Assembly: GCA_015227615.1 (NCBI GenBank)
Contig: JAALGZ010000004.1
Coordinates: 1,426,001-1,490,000 of the forward strand
Direction: 5' to 3'
Source of the DNA: Labyrinthula sp. Ha
Taxonomy: Eukaryota; Sar; Bigyra; Labyrinthulida; Labyrinthulaceae
Length of the DNA: 64,000 nt
Shown here: piece by piece, positions 1 to 11,094 of the stretch
Position numbering within the stretch: position 1 is the stretch's first letter
Layout: every line of letters begins with the position of its first letter
Notes under the pieces: model-generated
Seen by the model: the letters and a program-made list of their open reading frames with translations, nothing else
Databases searched by the model: none
Told to the model about the DNA's origin: nothing
Translations under genes and position numbers: made by a program

Positions 1-1610
1 AGTTGCCGACAGTGGAATTGCAGCGGCAGATGTCGCTCTACATCGCAATTTTCCAGGCACATTGTTTGACAAAACACTAGTAAAACGAATTATGAAAAAA
101 GCTAAAGAAGGTGTTGACGCTAGCGAAGAAAATAATATTAAAAAGTTAATTACGTGTGGAAAAAGATGCTTAGAACGTGGAGGAAAATTTGATCTGACTT
201 GGGATTATCCCAAGGAAGGCAAAGCTGTTCTAAATGGAGTCAGCTTTCAAGAAGACCTACAAAATAAATTAAAAAAAATATACGGGGATAGTATCCAAGT
301 GGATAGTACCCATGGAATGAGCAGATATCGGTTGGTGGCAATGTTCCCTTGCGGGATCGATTGCTTCCGTAAAACAATAAATTTCGGGTGCTCAATGATG
401 GAAAGCGAGTCCAGTAAAGATGTGGTGAAAGGGCTGAAACTTCTGGGTCTTCAGGATGCGGAAGTCATAATGACGCACGGGAGCAAAGCCTTGGAAGCAG
501 CTATGGAGGAACTTGGATCATCTCATGTTCTTTGCAGGAAACACTTTCTTGCGACCTTGAACTCAGCAACATCTGACCTAAAAGGGATGAAAAAAATAAA
601 ATTTACAAGCAGCTTGGGCGATGTTCTCACTGGAATCTTTTCAGAAGAAAAAAATCTTGATCAGCTTATGGAAAACATGTTGGTTGAATATCCTGAAGAA
701 CCACAGCAAGTTGCCCTAAAAAAAATTAAGGAAAAAGAAACAAAGTGTTTAGGAAATTACGAGAAAACTTCCAACGTTCTCTCACAGCGCTACTCAGAGG
801 GTTGAATCATTTCACTCAGCCATCAAAGGGAATGGTTATTTAAAAAGTACTCTTAAAACCTGGACCCTTGATGAGGTTGTGACTTACCACGAGAACAATG
901 TGGATAAGTACATGGAGAAAACTTTGAAAAAGATTAAGGATTTGATTCGGGAGGAAAAGGATTTTTCTAAGGAAGCTGATGAAATGTTCACAAAGGAGTT
1001 GAAGTTGATGGGAGCGTGCTGGATTGTTGAAGAGTTGAATTCAAGAAAGTTCATTGTCAGTGATGCAAACATGAGAGTAAAGATGAAACATGTGCTGGAG
1101 GTTGTTGAAAGGGAAGGGATAAAACTTCAGTCATGTACTTGTGAAACCTGGACAAATCAACGTTTTCCATGTCGTCACTATGCCCGGTATTGTGATCGTT
1201 AAAGGATCAAATACATGTGCATAGATCATCTTCCAGAGAGGTGGAGGTACCAAGAGCATCCTCTGTTCAAGCAAGAAATAAGGGAGATGGGGCGAGAAGT
1301 CGATGGCCCACGTGGGTGTATTGAGTTTAAGGTGAGAATTCCACCTGTGAACGCAGCTTATATTCCAAGAAAGCCGGAAGCTAAATATTCCAAGCACCTC
1401 ACTGCATGCAAAGCGTTCTGTGAAGAGGCCAAAAGCAGCAACGAGGACTGTGAAAAAAGCTACGCGGAAATATTGAAGATGGCCGCTGCTTTAAGGAAAA
1501 ACCCAGATGGAGACTTTGGGGATTTGGATAACGTTTCTGAGGAAAGTGGAATTGTTTTTGAGTCACCAAGAAAGAGGGTCAAAAGAAGGAAGGGCAGGGA
1601 GAAAACGTAG
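1..1610 (+). pseudogene. Decayed Mutator-like (MULE) transposase, 5' end outside the window
   Basis: The reading frame is open from base 2 and resembles a MULE transposase. It has the first catalytic aspartate in VDSTHGMSRY, a MESES segment, and the C..H end of the core (VLCRKHF). The second DDE aspartate, expected in a TDG-like motif, is histidine (MTHGSKAL), so the catalytic core looks dead. Near base 795 the coding frame shifts by one: the expected continuation RVESFHSAIKG lies in the next frame. A SWIM zinc finger follows (CTC, nine residues, CRH; about 1130-1190), then an in-frame TAA at 1200-1202, after which the same frame stays open to 1610 and ends in a basic tail (RKRVKRRKGREK). The frameshift, stop and lost aspartate together indicate a decayed DNA transposon gene. 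The left part and terminal repeats are outside the window or unseen. Confidence 0.8.
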
Positions 1611-2871
1611 CTTCACCTCTTGACTTCTCTCAGACCACTCTTCTCACAGATGAGTGAGAAAAGTGATCTGTTCTTGAACACAAATCTTTAACCTTGCACA
1701 CTCTACTTTAACCTTGCACACTTTACTTTTCTTGAACATAAATCCTTGAACCCAAACCCCCTCCCTTTTTTTTTGAAATATAAATCCTAAACCTGTTTTT
1801 TTTTATATAAATCCTGAACCTTGAACATTCAGTTTTTTTCTTGAAATACAAGTTGAAACCTATCACCCAGCCATACAGAAGAGAACTGAGATCTCAACTG
1901 TTGTTTCAACCTATCCCATCTACCTGATTCTTGAAACTCCATCCCGTTTTTATGAATATGTAGACCTTGAACCCTGATCCTTTAGGTTTCTTCCAACTAA
2001 TTTTTGAGAATTAAAGTTCTTGAAGCTTGAAATTTTCATTTTCATATTTTTGATAAATTTGAAAGCCTTGAAGTTTTTTCTAGTTTTAGAAATGTGCATA
2101 GAATAAGTCTTTAGACCAACCACCCAACCAATTGAATAAGAGCTTTCTTTCCTGATCCATATCGCATGCAGCTGATCAACATCCAAAAAAAAATTAATCT
2201 TCTAAAGCCTCTTTGAACACACAAAATAACAGCCCTCTGAGTAGAGGCATCAACATACAAAAAAAGAATTTACCTTTTGTGTTTGGTTCGTGCTATCTTG
2301 CATAAAATCTTGTTCATAATATCTGCAGTTTGATTTTGAGTCTTTACTTGCTCGCTCATTAAACATCTTGTGATCCTTTTGTTAAAAACCATGACATATA
2401 CTTTCTTGAAGCGTACCTTTGTGTTTTTTTATTATGTTCAACTGTTTCTGCTTGTTAACTGGATCTTCCGATGTCTTTTGTGATCAAACTGTCACGATTT
2501 AAAATTTTTGATTTCAGATTTGTTGGTTTCTTTTTTTTTGAAAATAATTTTGGGTAATTAATAATTCAGCCAATGAAAATTTGGAGTATCTGACTCCGGA
2601 GTCAAAAAATCTTATTTAAAGTTATTGAGTTGTTAAAGCCAGACATATAATTTATTATTATTCCTAATAAACGTAAGTAAAGCCAGTTATTTGTAAAAAT
2701 TACCCGAAATATGTTCAAGAGAAAGAAATGATCGCGCGATCTGAAATTTGCTATATTTTCCCAAAACTGTATTACAGTTATTTCATACGCTTAATTTATC
2801 CACCGTTTGAAAACTCAATAATCGCGGTTAAGATAAATTAATTAAAACAACAATCGGAAAACGAATATTTA
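1611..2871. other. Non-coding stretch with degenerate CTTGAA-type short repeats
   Basis: No gene is seen. From 1670 to 2060 the sequence repeatedly uses related words such as CTTGAA, AAATCCTGAACC and ACCTTGCACA separated by T-runs, which suggests a degenerate repetitive tail of the adjacent MULE. The last 300 bases form the upstream region of the giant membrane-protein gene and contain no clear core-promoter motif. Confidence 0.4.
1691..1730. repeat. Two-copy 20-bp tandem repeat
   Basis: Units at 1691-1710 and 1711-1730 both start ACCTTGCACA and match at 18 of 20 positions. They lie just downstream of the decayed MULE transposase, within a wider field of related words. Confidence 0.7.
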
Positions 2872-5800
2872 ATGAAAGCCATTATTATGGGTGTTTTCAT
2901 ACCCTTGGGAGTTGCTTCACAGAATAAAATTATGTTGAATAATATATCAAGAGTACTTGCAGACTTCGACTCCAACGACCCGCTAATGCGTTTTCTGGCA
3001 CCCCTGGCGTTCGGTGAAAATCCTGGTATTAATTTTTTTTATATCTTACCTACTTTAGGGCCTTGTCCAACAAGAGAGGAAGAATGTTTCACTGATTGGG
3101 ATGATGTACCAGATTATATGAAAGATATAACTGTCGATAACGATGGAGATTCCATAACATTAGGTGAATTAATAAACAGGGGTAAATTTGGAATATGGAA
3201 CTTTCGCTGTGAAAGTATTGAATTCGAAACTCTTTCTTTGACAACTGGTCAAAGTAACACGTATCCAGTAACAGGAAATATTGATATAACTGAACTAAAA
3301 CTGGATTGTGATATGGATGTTAGATATGAAGACTTTTCGTTCAATGTTGATTTGGGGTTCTTTGGTAATCAAGCGATAGACTTAGGGACAAACGATAGAG
3401 TTAAAGTTAGACTGAATAAAGGGGATATGGGGAACGGAGGAGGAATATCTTTTCAAGCTAATTACGGTTTAAGTTATCCTAATGATAATGATGATGGAGA
3501 GTTTCCAAATGATTTCGATTTTGTTGGTGAAGTTGGAGAAACAAATGGTGCTTGTAATATTGATATAAGTGATGGTTTTGAAGTTGAAGCTAACATTTCT
3601 GGAAACTCACTAATTGATTCTTTTCTTAACCTGATATTCAGTGTTTTGATTAGTTTGTTTCAAGGTTTGATTGAAGGAATTATTTGTAATGTAATTGTAC
3701 AATTAGCTAATATTCCAACCGATGGTGGAGAAACTCCAGGTATTATAAATATACTAATTACTGAGTTTAATGACGCGATTCAAGGATATGAACAAGAAGG
3801 GCTTCAAGATATAACAGATTTTGCTGCTGGTGAAGAATTTCTGTTAGACTCTCTTTCATCCGCAGATTCACTTCTTGGACCAGATGCAGAAGACATTATT
3901 GAAAATTCTATCAATTTTAGGGACGATTTATTCTTTTTAAATCTTTCTGGCCTTGTGAATACTTATTTTGATGCACCTAGTGAATCAGGAGGACTTGCAG
4001 TAAATGATGTATTGGACAATGTTCTCGGAAATACAGATGGTGAACTCATTGTAGACGATTTGCTGACCTTCTTTCAACTTGAAGAATATCCTACTTTTCA
4101 ATTTATTACTTCAGCTGTTGGTTTAGAAGTTGGATTGGAATCCTTTGCATTTCGAGATTTAAATACCATTACAGAACTAACAGCTGCTGAATTATTGACA
4201 GAAGATACAAATGAAGTACTTCAATACACCCTCAGTAGTGAGTTTGCATGGGAAAACATTTATTTCGATTTTGGTCTACGTTTAAGGTTTCTCGCGGGTG
4301 AATGGACTCAAAACTCTGATCCTTCTGGTTTTGACGACGAATTTTTGACTAACGGTAATTTTGATTATTCCTTGTATGCAAGTGATGAAATAACTTTCAC
4401 AGCTGCTTTGGAAATAAGTAATCCTGTTATTGATTTTACTTCTTTTTCTTTTGTGGATCCTAGTTTATTTTCTACTTTAAAGGTAGGTGAAGTTTTTGGT
4501 CCTGACAAAACAGTTGAAGAAATTTTTCACTGTACTGCATCTGTTTTGCCTTACTTAAACTTTACTGGATTATCTTTGGGTTTCTCAGAATTAACAGAGT
4601 TTAGTATTGAAAGCTCGAGTGAACTTGGTGAGTTTATTGAAGAACTTGTTACAACTTTTAATGTAGTTGCCTTTGGTGGACTATCTACATACTTACCTGC
4701 TATTCTTGAAAACTTTGTCAGACCCCGTCTCAATGAACAGCTTGAACAATTGCTAACTTCCGATGATCCTGAACTATGTAATGAATATGTTTCAACAAGT
4801 TATAATCCAGAGAGTTTTCAAATTGCTGATTCTCTAACAGTTGGTTTTCTTTCATACTTAATAGATAACGTAATTGGAGGTGATCCAGTTGAAATAGATA
4901 GTGCAGGGAACATTAATTCTATCTTTAATGCTATCGTCACTTATTTTGCAGTTGATGAAAATGAGTTTTTTGAAAGAACTACTGTGGATGATCTTGTTAC
5001 TTTTGTTGCGATTGCAAGAGAGGATCTTGTAGCTTCAGTAGACAGCTCAAACATAGCTTTTACTTTTGACTGGAATGGCTTTACTATGAAAAACTTGGCT
5101 GCTTTTAGTTCTATGATTGTGAATCAAATTGAAGAAGATGGAGTTATTGATCCATACTCTGCTGAGGTTGTGTTGAAATATGGTGATTATCCTACTGATG
5201 ATAGTTATTTACCTGCGGTGTTTACACTTCCTGTAACTCTATTTTCTCGAATTGACAATGATGAGCTTGCAAATGAAGAGTTTGCACTGAGTGTTGAATT
5301 AAGCATGGATATTGAGTTTGATGTTTATGCTGAAATAGATAAGGATAGAACCTTTGGATCAACCTTTGAAGACCTTGCAGGAAACCTTAGATGCTGGGTT
5401 GCTTTGTTAAACAACCAAGAGTTAAGGACTTTTCTCCTTGGCTTAATAGATTTTAGAATTTTACTAGAACCTACAGATGAGTTTTCATCTTCCAATTTTG
5501 GACAAGCGCTTGCAGCATTAGCTGAAGAAATAAATGTAGCTGGAAATAATCCACTTGCAGATGCAACAAATATTCTATTGGATAGAATTGAAGCACAAAC
5601 TATTGAAACTTTTAATGAGTTTGATGCACAAGACTACACTGTTGAAACCTGTGCAAGTGAAGAACCGCTAATAGGTGCTGATTTATCATTCTTAGGTGTT
5701 CTTCTGGATATTCCAGATTATATTGCTACTCTTAATGAGGTTATGTTTAACTCAACCATTGATCAAACAGAAACTTCACCGAGATATAATCAAGATATAG

Positions 5801-8800
5801 AATTTGAAACCTACTTTGAAACCGGTATCAACTTGAACTCTGATCGATTCTCCTTTGTCAGTCTGGCAGCAGATGCCGTGAATGGACTTGATGTCTCAAC
5901 GCTAGTATCAAGCTTAGTTGAACTTGCTAATTCAACTAGTGAGGATTATGCAGGATCTGTTTTTGAAGATTTTGCTGATAGGGTTACGTTTGTGGATGAA
6001 GAAGAAACCTTGATTCGAGTAAACCTTCAGATGCCTGAGTCCATCAGTGATAGAAACTTCTCAGGACTGCTTGAAGGGATATCTTTTGGTTTATCTGAGG
6101 TAAATATCACAGGTCTTAATACTTTGGAAAGTTTTGAAGTTTTAGGACAATTTGAAAGTTCAAATTATACTACCTCCAATTTGTTTTCGTTTGAAACTCT
6201 CAACATAGCTGCAGATATAAGAGTAACTATAGACATAGTAGAGGTTGAAGAAGTTTTCGAAGAAGTCTTTGTATTGAATATTGACTTGGATACAGTAAGT
6301 GTCGATACATTGCTAACTCTAGTTATGGATGAACTTGTTCTGAATAATATCAACTTATATGAATTGATAACATTTGATTTAACTACACAAACATTTGGAA
6401 TATCAACTGAAGCTGTTGAAAAATTTTTTGAGAGTAATTCGTTTTGTTCACTATTCCATCAGATTAGTCTTCCAGAGTTACTGATTTCTGCTGGATCCTC
6501 TACAGCAACTATGGTTACGCAACTTGAAAATAGAGAAGGTACTGAATCATTTTTTTCACCTGCAGTTACTGAAGTCATTAACACTTTTGCTGATATTGTA
6601 GTTCAAAGTGCTGTTCTCAACTTTGAAAACTTATCACAGAGTTCAATAAGACGTTTTATCAACTCACAATTTGATTTGCTTATTACAGACTTAAGACAGC
6701 AAACCTGTGAAGAGACAACTATAGATATAATATCAGATATCTCTGACGAATTTATAGTAGATTATGATGTCAGTCCACTCATCTCCCAGGTCAACGATAT
6801 TATTTCTGAGCTGATGCTGCCAACTAGTCCTTTATACATAAATGACTTTTTGTCAGACACAGACTTAGTTAACCCTAATGAAGTAGTTGGAAGAATTAAT
6901 GTACTTCAAGAAGCATCTATAGCTTATAATGATTATGACTATGGTGAGGTTAATGCTGCAATAGGTGATTTCAATCTTCCAGATATGTCTATTACGGAAT
7001 TAGTGTTTGTTGAAGGCGAAGAGGAAGGGACTTATGACGCTTTACGAATCTACTTTGAGGAACTGGAGTTTGATATGCGCTTTGCTTTTGCTCTGAATGA
7101 ATTATTTCAATCAGATGATACAACTGAGGCTAACCAACCTGGACAAGGTGTAGGATATGTAGAATCTTTCTCAAAAGGTGTGTATAATGATATCAGAACC
7201 AAGTTTGTAGCCCAAGAACTGGATATCACTATTATAGGTCATATCAATATACGCCCAAGAAGAGTTCTTCAATTGACTGTTGGTGACTTGGTTGCACTTA
7301 TTGATAACCCAAGTAGGGCAACTTGTCTCCTTTCTCTTTTTGAGCGTGGTGATATTCATTTGGATACAGATACTTCTTCTCTTGAGTTCGCTTCTCTTGA
7401 AGCTACAGCAGAATGTGCTAGTATTTGTAACTCTCCACAGTTAGTAGGACTTCAAGCAGGAGCTACGACTACTAGTGAAGAAGTAGGAACACTGCTACAA
7501 CTTTTTCTTGCCTATATAGACGAGCAACTGGCCAATAGTGATTTTACCTGGAGTGCTGATGATTTAATTGATGTTCTTATTCTTGCTTTTGAATCAGAAA
7601 TAGATGATATTGGTTCTACTTGTGCTGAAGCAGAAGGTATTAATGCGGAACAAGTACTAGACAGCACACAAGAACTCTTATCGGAATGGATCGGTTCTGC
7701 TGAAATTATTCACGCTTCAGTATACTTTTTCTACTTTGGTTTGCTTATTGTTCTTTCTTTTGTACTTTTTCTGTTCAAGCAGTACTTCTTGCACAGACGA
7801 ATAGTTCTAAACACTGCAATTAAAGCTCATGAGCAAGAAAAGTATGACATTACGAAGGATGTTATCCTCCAGCAATCCAGGTCTCTTTATTTTCATCCGA
7901 AACTTCCTCCTAGAGCAAAATATATATTGCCTCTTGGACTCTTTGTAACACTTGTTTTTCTCATCTCTGCGAATTTCTTTTCTGTTGGAGCAACTACTGT
8001 TATTAGATTTGAATTATTTGGCAGTGAATCTGTTGACTTGAATATTTTAGACTTTACCTTGGAATCTTCTATTGATGACGCATGGAATTCTGGTGCGTAC
8101 TACTTAGCAGTAATTATCGCACTTGCTTCCGGTTTCTGGGCATACGGCAAAATTATGATAATGATTTATACCATGTTTGCTCCTACTACAGTTTTATCAG
8201 AAACCAAGCGTGAAAGCTTATTATCAATTATTGATGCAACAGGGAAATGGAGTTTGATTGACGCATATGTGCTGATTTTGCTGCAAGTGGCTTTTCGCAC
8301 CCATATTGAAAATTCTGGACAAAGTCTTGATGTTGTTGTTGTTCCAAAGTTTGCTTCTCTTGGGTTTATTCTGGCGGTTTGTTTATCTCTTATGATCAAT
8401 AATTATCTAGTATATTTACACCATAAAGTGGTAACACCAGAATCTGATGGAATTAAGATAAAGGCTGAGAGGAAAAGGCTCTTAGGGTATAAATTCCAAC
8501 CATTGGTTAATAGATCAAATGTTTCGATAAAGGTTTCAGTTGGAAATAGTACCGTGAAACTTTGGGGGTTAGCGTCACTGGCTATCCTACTAATTGGTCT
8601 TTTTCTTCCTATAATGCAGTTTGAGTTTTCTGGTATTGCAGGAATTTTGTTGGGTGTTATTCAACCTGATGCTGTTAGTAGAGAAGTGTCTGCTACAAGT
8701 ATTATTCCTGAGGTTATGAATGGTATTCCTGATACAATTGGTGCCTACATCATTGCCTTGTTTATTCAAATAGTTTACATAGCTTTTGTTGTGTTTATGC

Positions 8801-9522
8801 CTATTGTGCTTGTACTTGTACTCGGCAGTTTGTATTCTTCCAAAAAGGTAACTTCTGAAGCTTTGTGGACAATGAACTTTTGGGCAAGTACCTTTTCCGC
8901 TTGGGAAGCTGTTCTGGTGATGCTAGTTAGTTTCCTAGCTGCTGTACTCCAGGTTTCTGCCATGGCTGATTTTATAGTTCGTGCAGCTTCGGGAAATCTA
9001 TGTGAAGCTTTATATCAACAACTGTTGATACTAGGTATTGAGGACAGACAAGCAAAATGTTTCAACGTTACTGCTACCTTTGAACCTCTTGTAGTTGTTG
9101 TGCTTGCTGCTGGTTTATCTTTAACATTTGGGCAGTATGTCTTCTCAAAACTTGTGGCATACGTAGTAAAAGACAGACAAGGTGAAATGACAGAAAAACA
9201 TTTCGCAAATTTATTACATAGTAGAATGGTTAAGCGTTTTGTGAAAGTAACTAAAACAGACAGTCTATCATTTGGAGAGGAGGAAATCCCAGAAAGAAAC
9301 ATGCTGGCTACTAACCCTGTGTTCTCTGACGCGTTAACTTACCAAACGCCTCCTGGCTTTGCTGCTGTGCCTCAAGCTCCACTCCCTTCCAGCACTGTCT
9401 TTAGTACAAATCCTCCGCAAGATGATATGCCATCTGGGTTATTTGGAACTTCGGAACCACCACCAAGAACTCTACATCCTAGAGAAGGTGGAATACGTGA
9501 TGACGAAAGTATAGATATTTAA
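2872..9522 (+). CDS. Giant membrane protein: four-module ectodomain plus PqiA/LetA-like membrane domains
   Basis: An uninterrupted 2,216-residue frame starts at an ATG with an in-frame TAA 33 bases upstream. Residues 1-17 look like a short signal peptide. Residues about 20-1610 are acidic, beta-rich in appearance and contain many N-x-S/T sites. They include four cysteine pairs at 554/636, 841/927, 1192/1279 and 1485/1584; pair spacing is 82, 86, 87 and 99, and the first cysteines are 287-351 apart, so I infer four tandem modules. From about 1612 come eight or nine hydrophobic helices. The segment near 1783 (IDATGKWSLIDAYVLILLQV) matches the conserved GKWSMLDVF-type motif of bacterial PqiA/LetA lipid-transport membrane proteins. 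A degenerate second copy near 1997 (FWASTFSAWEAVLVML) fits the duplicated PqiA layout. The tail is cytosolic-like, Pro-rich and has an NPVF motif. Lipid handling is inferred from the family; the module fold is unproven. Confidence 0.85.
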   Translation: MKAIIMGVFIPLGVASQNKIMLNNISRVLADFDSNDPLMRFLAPLAFGENPGINFFYILPTLGPCPTREEECFTDWDDVPDYMKDITVDNDGDSITLGELINRGKFGIWNFRCESIEFETLSLTTGQSNTYPVTGNIDITELKLDCDMDVRYEDFSFNVDLGFFGNQAIDLGTNDRVKVRLNKGDMGNGGGISFQANYGLSYPNDNDDGEFPNDFDFVGEVGETNGACNIDISDGFEVEANISGNSLIDSFLNLIFSVLISLFQGLIEGIICNVIVQLANIPTDGGETPGIINILITEFNDAIQGYEQEGLQDITDFAAGEEFLLDSLSSADSLLGPDAEDIIENSINFRDDLFFLNLSGLVNTYFDAPSESGGLAVNDVLDNVLGNTDGELIVDDLLTFFQLEEYPTFQFITSAVGLEVGLESFAFRDLNTITELTAAELLTEDTNEVLQYTLSSEFAWENIYFDFGLRLRFLAGEWTQNSDPSGFDDEFLTNGNFDYSLYASDEITFTAALEISNPVIDFTSFSFVDPSLFSTLKVGEVFGPDKTVEEIFHCTASVLPYLNFTGLSLGFSELTEFSIESSSELGEFIEELVTTFNVVAFGGLSTYLPAILENFVRPRLNEQLEQLLTSDDPELCNEYVSTSYNPESFQIADSLTVGFLSYLIDNVIGGDPVEIDSAGNINSIFNAIVTYFAVDENEFFERTTVDDLVTFVAIAREDLVASVDSSNIAFTFDWNGFTMKNLAAFSSMIVNQIEEDGVIDPYSAEVVLKYGDYPTDDSYLPAVFTLPVTLFSRIDNDELANEEFALSVELSMDIEFDVYAEIDKDRTFGSTFEDLAGNLRCWVALLNNQELRTFLLGLIDFRILLEPTDEFSSSNFGQALAALAEEINVAGNNPLADATNILLDRIEAQTIETFNEFDAQDYTVETCASEEPLIGADLSFLGVLLDIPDYIATLNEVMFNSTIDQTETSPRYNQDIEFETYFETGINLNSDRFSFVSLAADAVNGLDVSTLVSSLVELANSTSEDYAGSVFEDFADRVTFVDEEETLIRVNLQMPESISDRNFSGLLEGISFGLSEVNITGLNTLESFEVLGQFESSNYTTSNLFSFETLNIAADIRVTIDIVEVEEVFEEVFVLNIDLDTVSVDTLLTLVMDELVLNNINLYELITFDLTTQTFGISTEAVEKFFESNSFCSLFHQISLPELLISAGSSTATMVTQLENREGTESFFSPAVTEVINTFADIVVQSAVLNFENLSQSSIRRFINSQFDLLITDLRQQTCEETTIDIISDISDEFIVDYDVSPLISQVNDIISELMLPTSPLYINDFLSDTDLVNPNEVVGRINVLQEASIAYNDYDYGEVNAAIGDFNLPDMSITELVFVEGEEEGTYDALRIYFEELEFDMRFAFALNELFQSDDTTEANQPGQGVGYVESFSKGVYNDIRTKFVAQELDITIIGHINIRPRRVLQLTVGDLVALIDNPSRATCLLSLFERGDIHLDTDTSSLEFASLEATAECASICNSPQLVGLQAGATTTSEEVGTLLQLFLAYIDEQLANSDFTWSADDLIDVLILAFESEIDDIGSTCAEAEGINAEQVLDSTQELLSEWIGSAEIIHASVYFFYFGLLIVLSFVLFLFKQYFLHRRIVLNTAIKAHEQEKYDITKDVILQQSRSLYFHPKLPPRAKYILPLGLFVTLVFLISANFFSVGATTVIRFELFGSESVDLNILDFTLESSIDDAWNSGAYYLAVIIALASGFWAYGKIMIMIYTMFAPTTVLSETKRESLLSIIDATGKWSLIDAYVLILLQVAFRTHIENSGQSLDVVVVPKFASLGFILAVCLSLMINNYLVYLHHKVVTPESDGIKIKAERKRLLGYKFQPLVNRSNVSIKVSVGNSTVKLWGLASLAILLIGLFLPIMQFEFSGIAGILLGVIQPDAVSREVSATSIIPEVMNGIPDTIGAYIIALFIQIVYIAFVVFMPIVLVLVLGSLYSSKKVTSEALWTMNFWASTFSAWEAVLVMLVSFLAAVLQVSAMADFIVRAASGNLCEALYQQLLILGIEDRQAKCFNVTATFEPLVVVVLAAGLSLTFGQYVFSKLVAYVVKDRQGEMTEKHFANLLHSRMVKRFVKVTKTDSLSFGEEEIPERNMLATNPVFSDALTYQTPPGFAAVPQAPLPSSTVFSTNPPQDDMPSGLFGTSEPPPRTLHPREGGIRDDESIDI

Positions 9523-9654
9523 AGACAGTAGAGAAATTAATAATTTTATTTACTTTCCCACTACTAATTAATGAGTAACAGGTTTAGTCACGCGTTAACG
9601 GTTGAAGAAAACCAATCAACAAAGTTTAAGCTTAAAGTTGCTAAATAGGAACTA

Positions 9655-11094
9655 CTAGGCCTTCTTGGAAACAAAAGCGGTTCCAACTGCCAAAGCTAAT
9701 GCACCCGCAGAAAGTACTACAGGAGCAACACCCAGACCTTCAATAAACTCGCCAAACTTCTCACCAATACTCTTTTGTTGCTCTATTTGATCTTTATAGT
9801 CACTCCCAGTAGTATTAGATGGTTGTACTGCTTTCTTTGTGCTGTCGTTTAATGCAGCAATTCCTGGCAAAGTTTTTCCTTCCAGAAGTTCTAGACTTGC
9901 TCCACCACCTGTACTTACATGGCTCACTAGTTTCTCAGTGTTAAAGTATTTTGGTGAGCAGCATGTTGCTGTATCACCACCTCCTATAATGGTTGTAGCT
10001 CCCAATTTAGTTGCTTCAACAACACCTTCCATAACAGCTGCTGTTCCACCACGAAAGTTCTCAAACTCAAAAACTCCCATAGGTCCATTCCATACTACAG
10101 TTTTTGCATTCAAACAAACTGCTTTAAATGCTTTGGAACTTTCTGGACCAATATCCAAACCTAACCAGTTATCTTCAATACCTTCTTCTAAAGTAGCTAC
10201 CTTGTGTTGCGCATCAGCTGAAAAAGAATCTGCTGCTACAAAATCAGTTGGTAAGTGTATTTTAACTTGTTTTTCTTCTGCTTTTTTCATAATCTTTTCC
10301 ACTAGGTTTTGATTTGCAGCAGCCTCATCAAATAATGAACTTCCTATTTTCATATTATTTAAAACTTTTGTAAAAGTGAAAGCCATTCCTCCACCAATAA
10401 TCATTTCATCAACCTTATCCAACAAGTTAAATATAAGCTGAATTTTATCTTCTACTTTTGCTCCTCCTAAAATACTTACAAAAGGCTTTTCTGGATTTTC
10501 TAGAGCTTTTGAAAAATAAACAAGTTCTTTTTCTAGTAGAAATCCTGCAGCTTTTTTTTCCAAGTCTACTCCAACCATTGAACTATGAGCTCTATGTGCT
10601 GTTCCAAATGCATCATTTACATAAACTTCTCCAAGTGAACTTAAACTTTTTTGAAATTCTTTTACCTTTTCTTCATCTGCTTTAATCTTCTCTCCATTTG
10701 CTCCTTTTGCTTTTCCTTCTTCCTCAATGTGAAATCTTAAATTTTCCAAAAGAATAACAGATTTTTCCGAAGCTAATACTTGTTTTTCAACCTCTTCACC
10801 AACACAGTCTGATAAAAATTCAACTGGAGTCCCTAGAAACTTTTCCAAAGCTTCAGCTACTGGCTTAAGACTCAACTCAGGTTTTGGTTGTCCATTTGGT
10901 CTTCCTAAATGAGACATCAAAATAAGAGGCTTAGCTCCTTGTTCAAGTGCATATTTTATCGAAGGAAGTGCAGCTTCTATTCTTTGTGTGTTTCTTATAC
11001 TTCCAGTTGCTTTATCCAATGGAACATTAAAGTCAACACGCATCAAAACCCTCTTATCTTTAACATTGATATCTTTAAGAGATAATTTATTCAT
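9655..11094 (-). CDS. PGK: Phosphoglycerate kinase with C-terminal tail-anchor-like extension
   Basis: The 479-residue protein covers the full PGK fold: RVDFNVPLD near the start, [32 protein letters not shown], the WNGPMGVFE hinge and the GGGDTATCC / [16 protein letters not shown] nucleotide end. It interconverts 1,3-bisphosphoglycerate plus ADP and 3-phosphoglycerate plus ATP. The family normally ends near LPGIAAL at about residue 420. Here a linker rich in polar residues is followed by a 19-residue hydrophobic stretch ([19 protein letters not shown]) and SKKA, so the enzyme is probably anchored by its C terminus. I chose the ATG just before [20 protein letters not shown]. The frame stays open to an ATG at 11268, but that 58-residue extension is acidic and not presequence-like. 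The gene is tail-to-tail with the giant protein (132 bp gap) and has no intron. Confidence 0.95.
   Translation of the reverse strand: MNKLSLKDINVKDKRVLMRVDFNVPLDKATGSIRNTQRIEAALPSIKYALEQGAKPLILMSHLGRPNGQPKPELSLKPVAEALEKFLGTPVEFLSDCVGEEVEKQVLASEKSVILLENLRFHIEEEGKAKGANGEKIKADEEKVKEFQKSLSSLGEVYVNDAFGTAHRAHSSMVGVDLEKKAAGFLLEKELVYFSKALENPEKPFVSILGGAKVEDKIQLIFNLLDKVDEMIIGGGMAFTFTKVLNNMKIGSSLFDEAAANQNLVEKIMKKAEEKQVKIHLPTDFVAADSFSADAQHKVATLEEGIEDNWLGLDIGPESSKAFKAVCLNAKTVVWNGPMGVFEFENFRGGTAAVMEGVVEATKLGATTIIGGGDTATCCSPKYFNTEKLVSHVSTGGGASLELLEGKTLPGIAALNDSTKKAVQPSNTTGSDYKDQIEQQKSIGEKFGEFIEGLGVAPVVLSAGALALAVGTAFVSKKA

Noticed and set aside
9839-10685. Plus-strand frames of 75-157 codons across PGK
   Set aside because: Antisense shadows of the PGK coding sequence.
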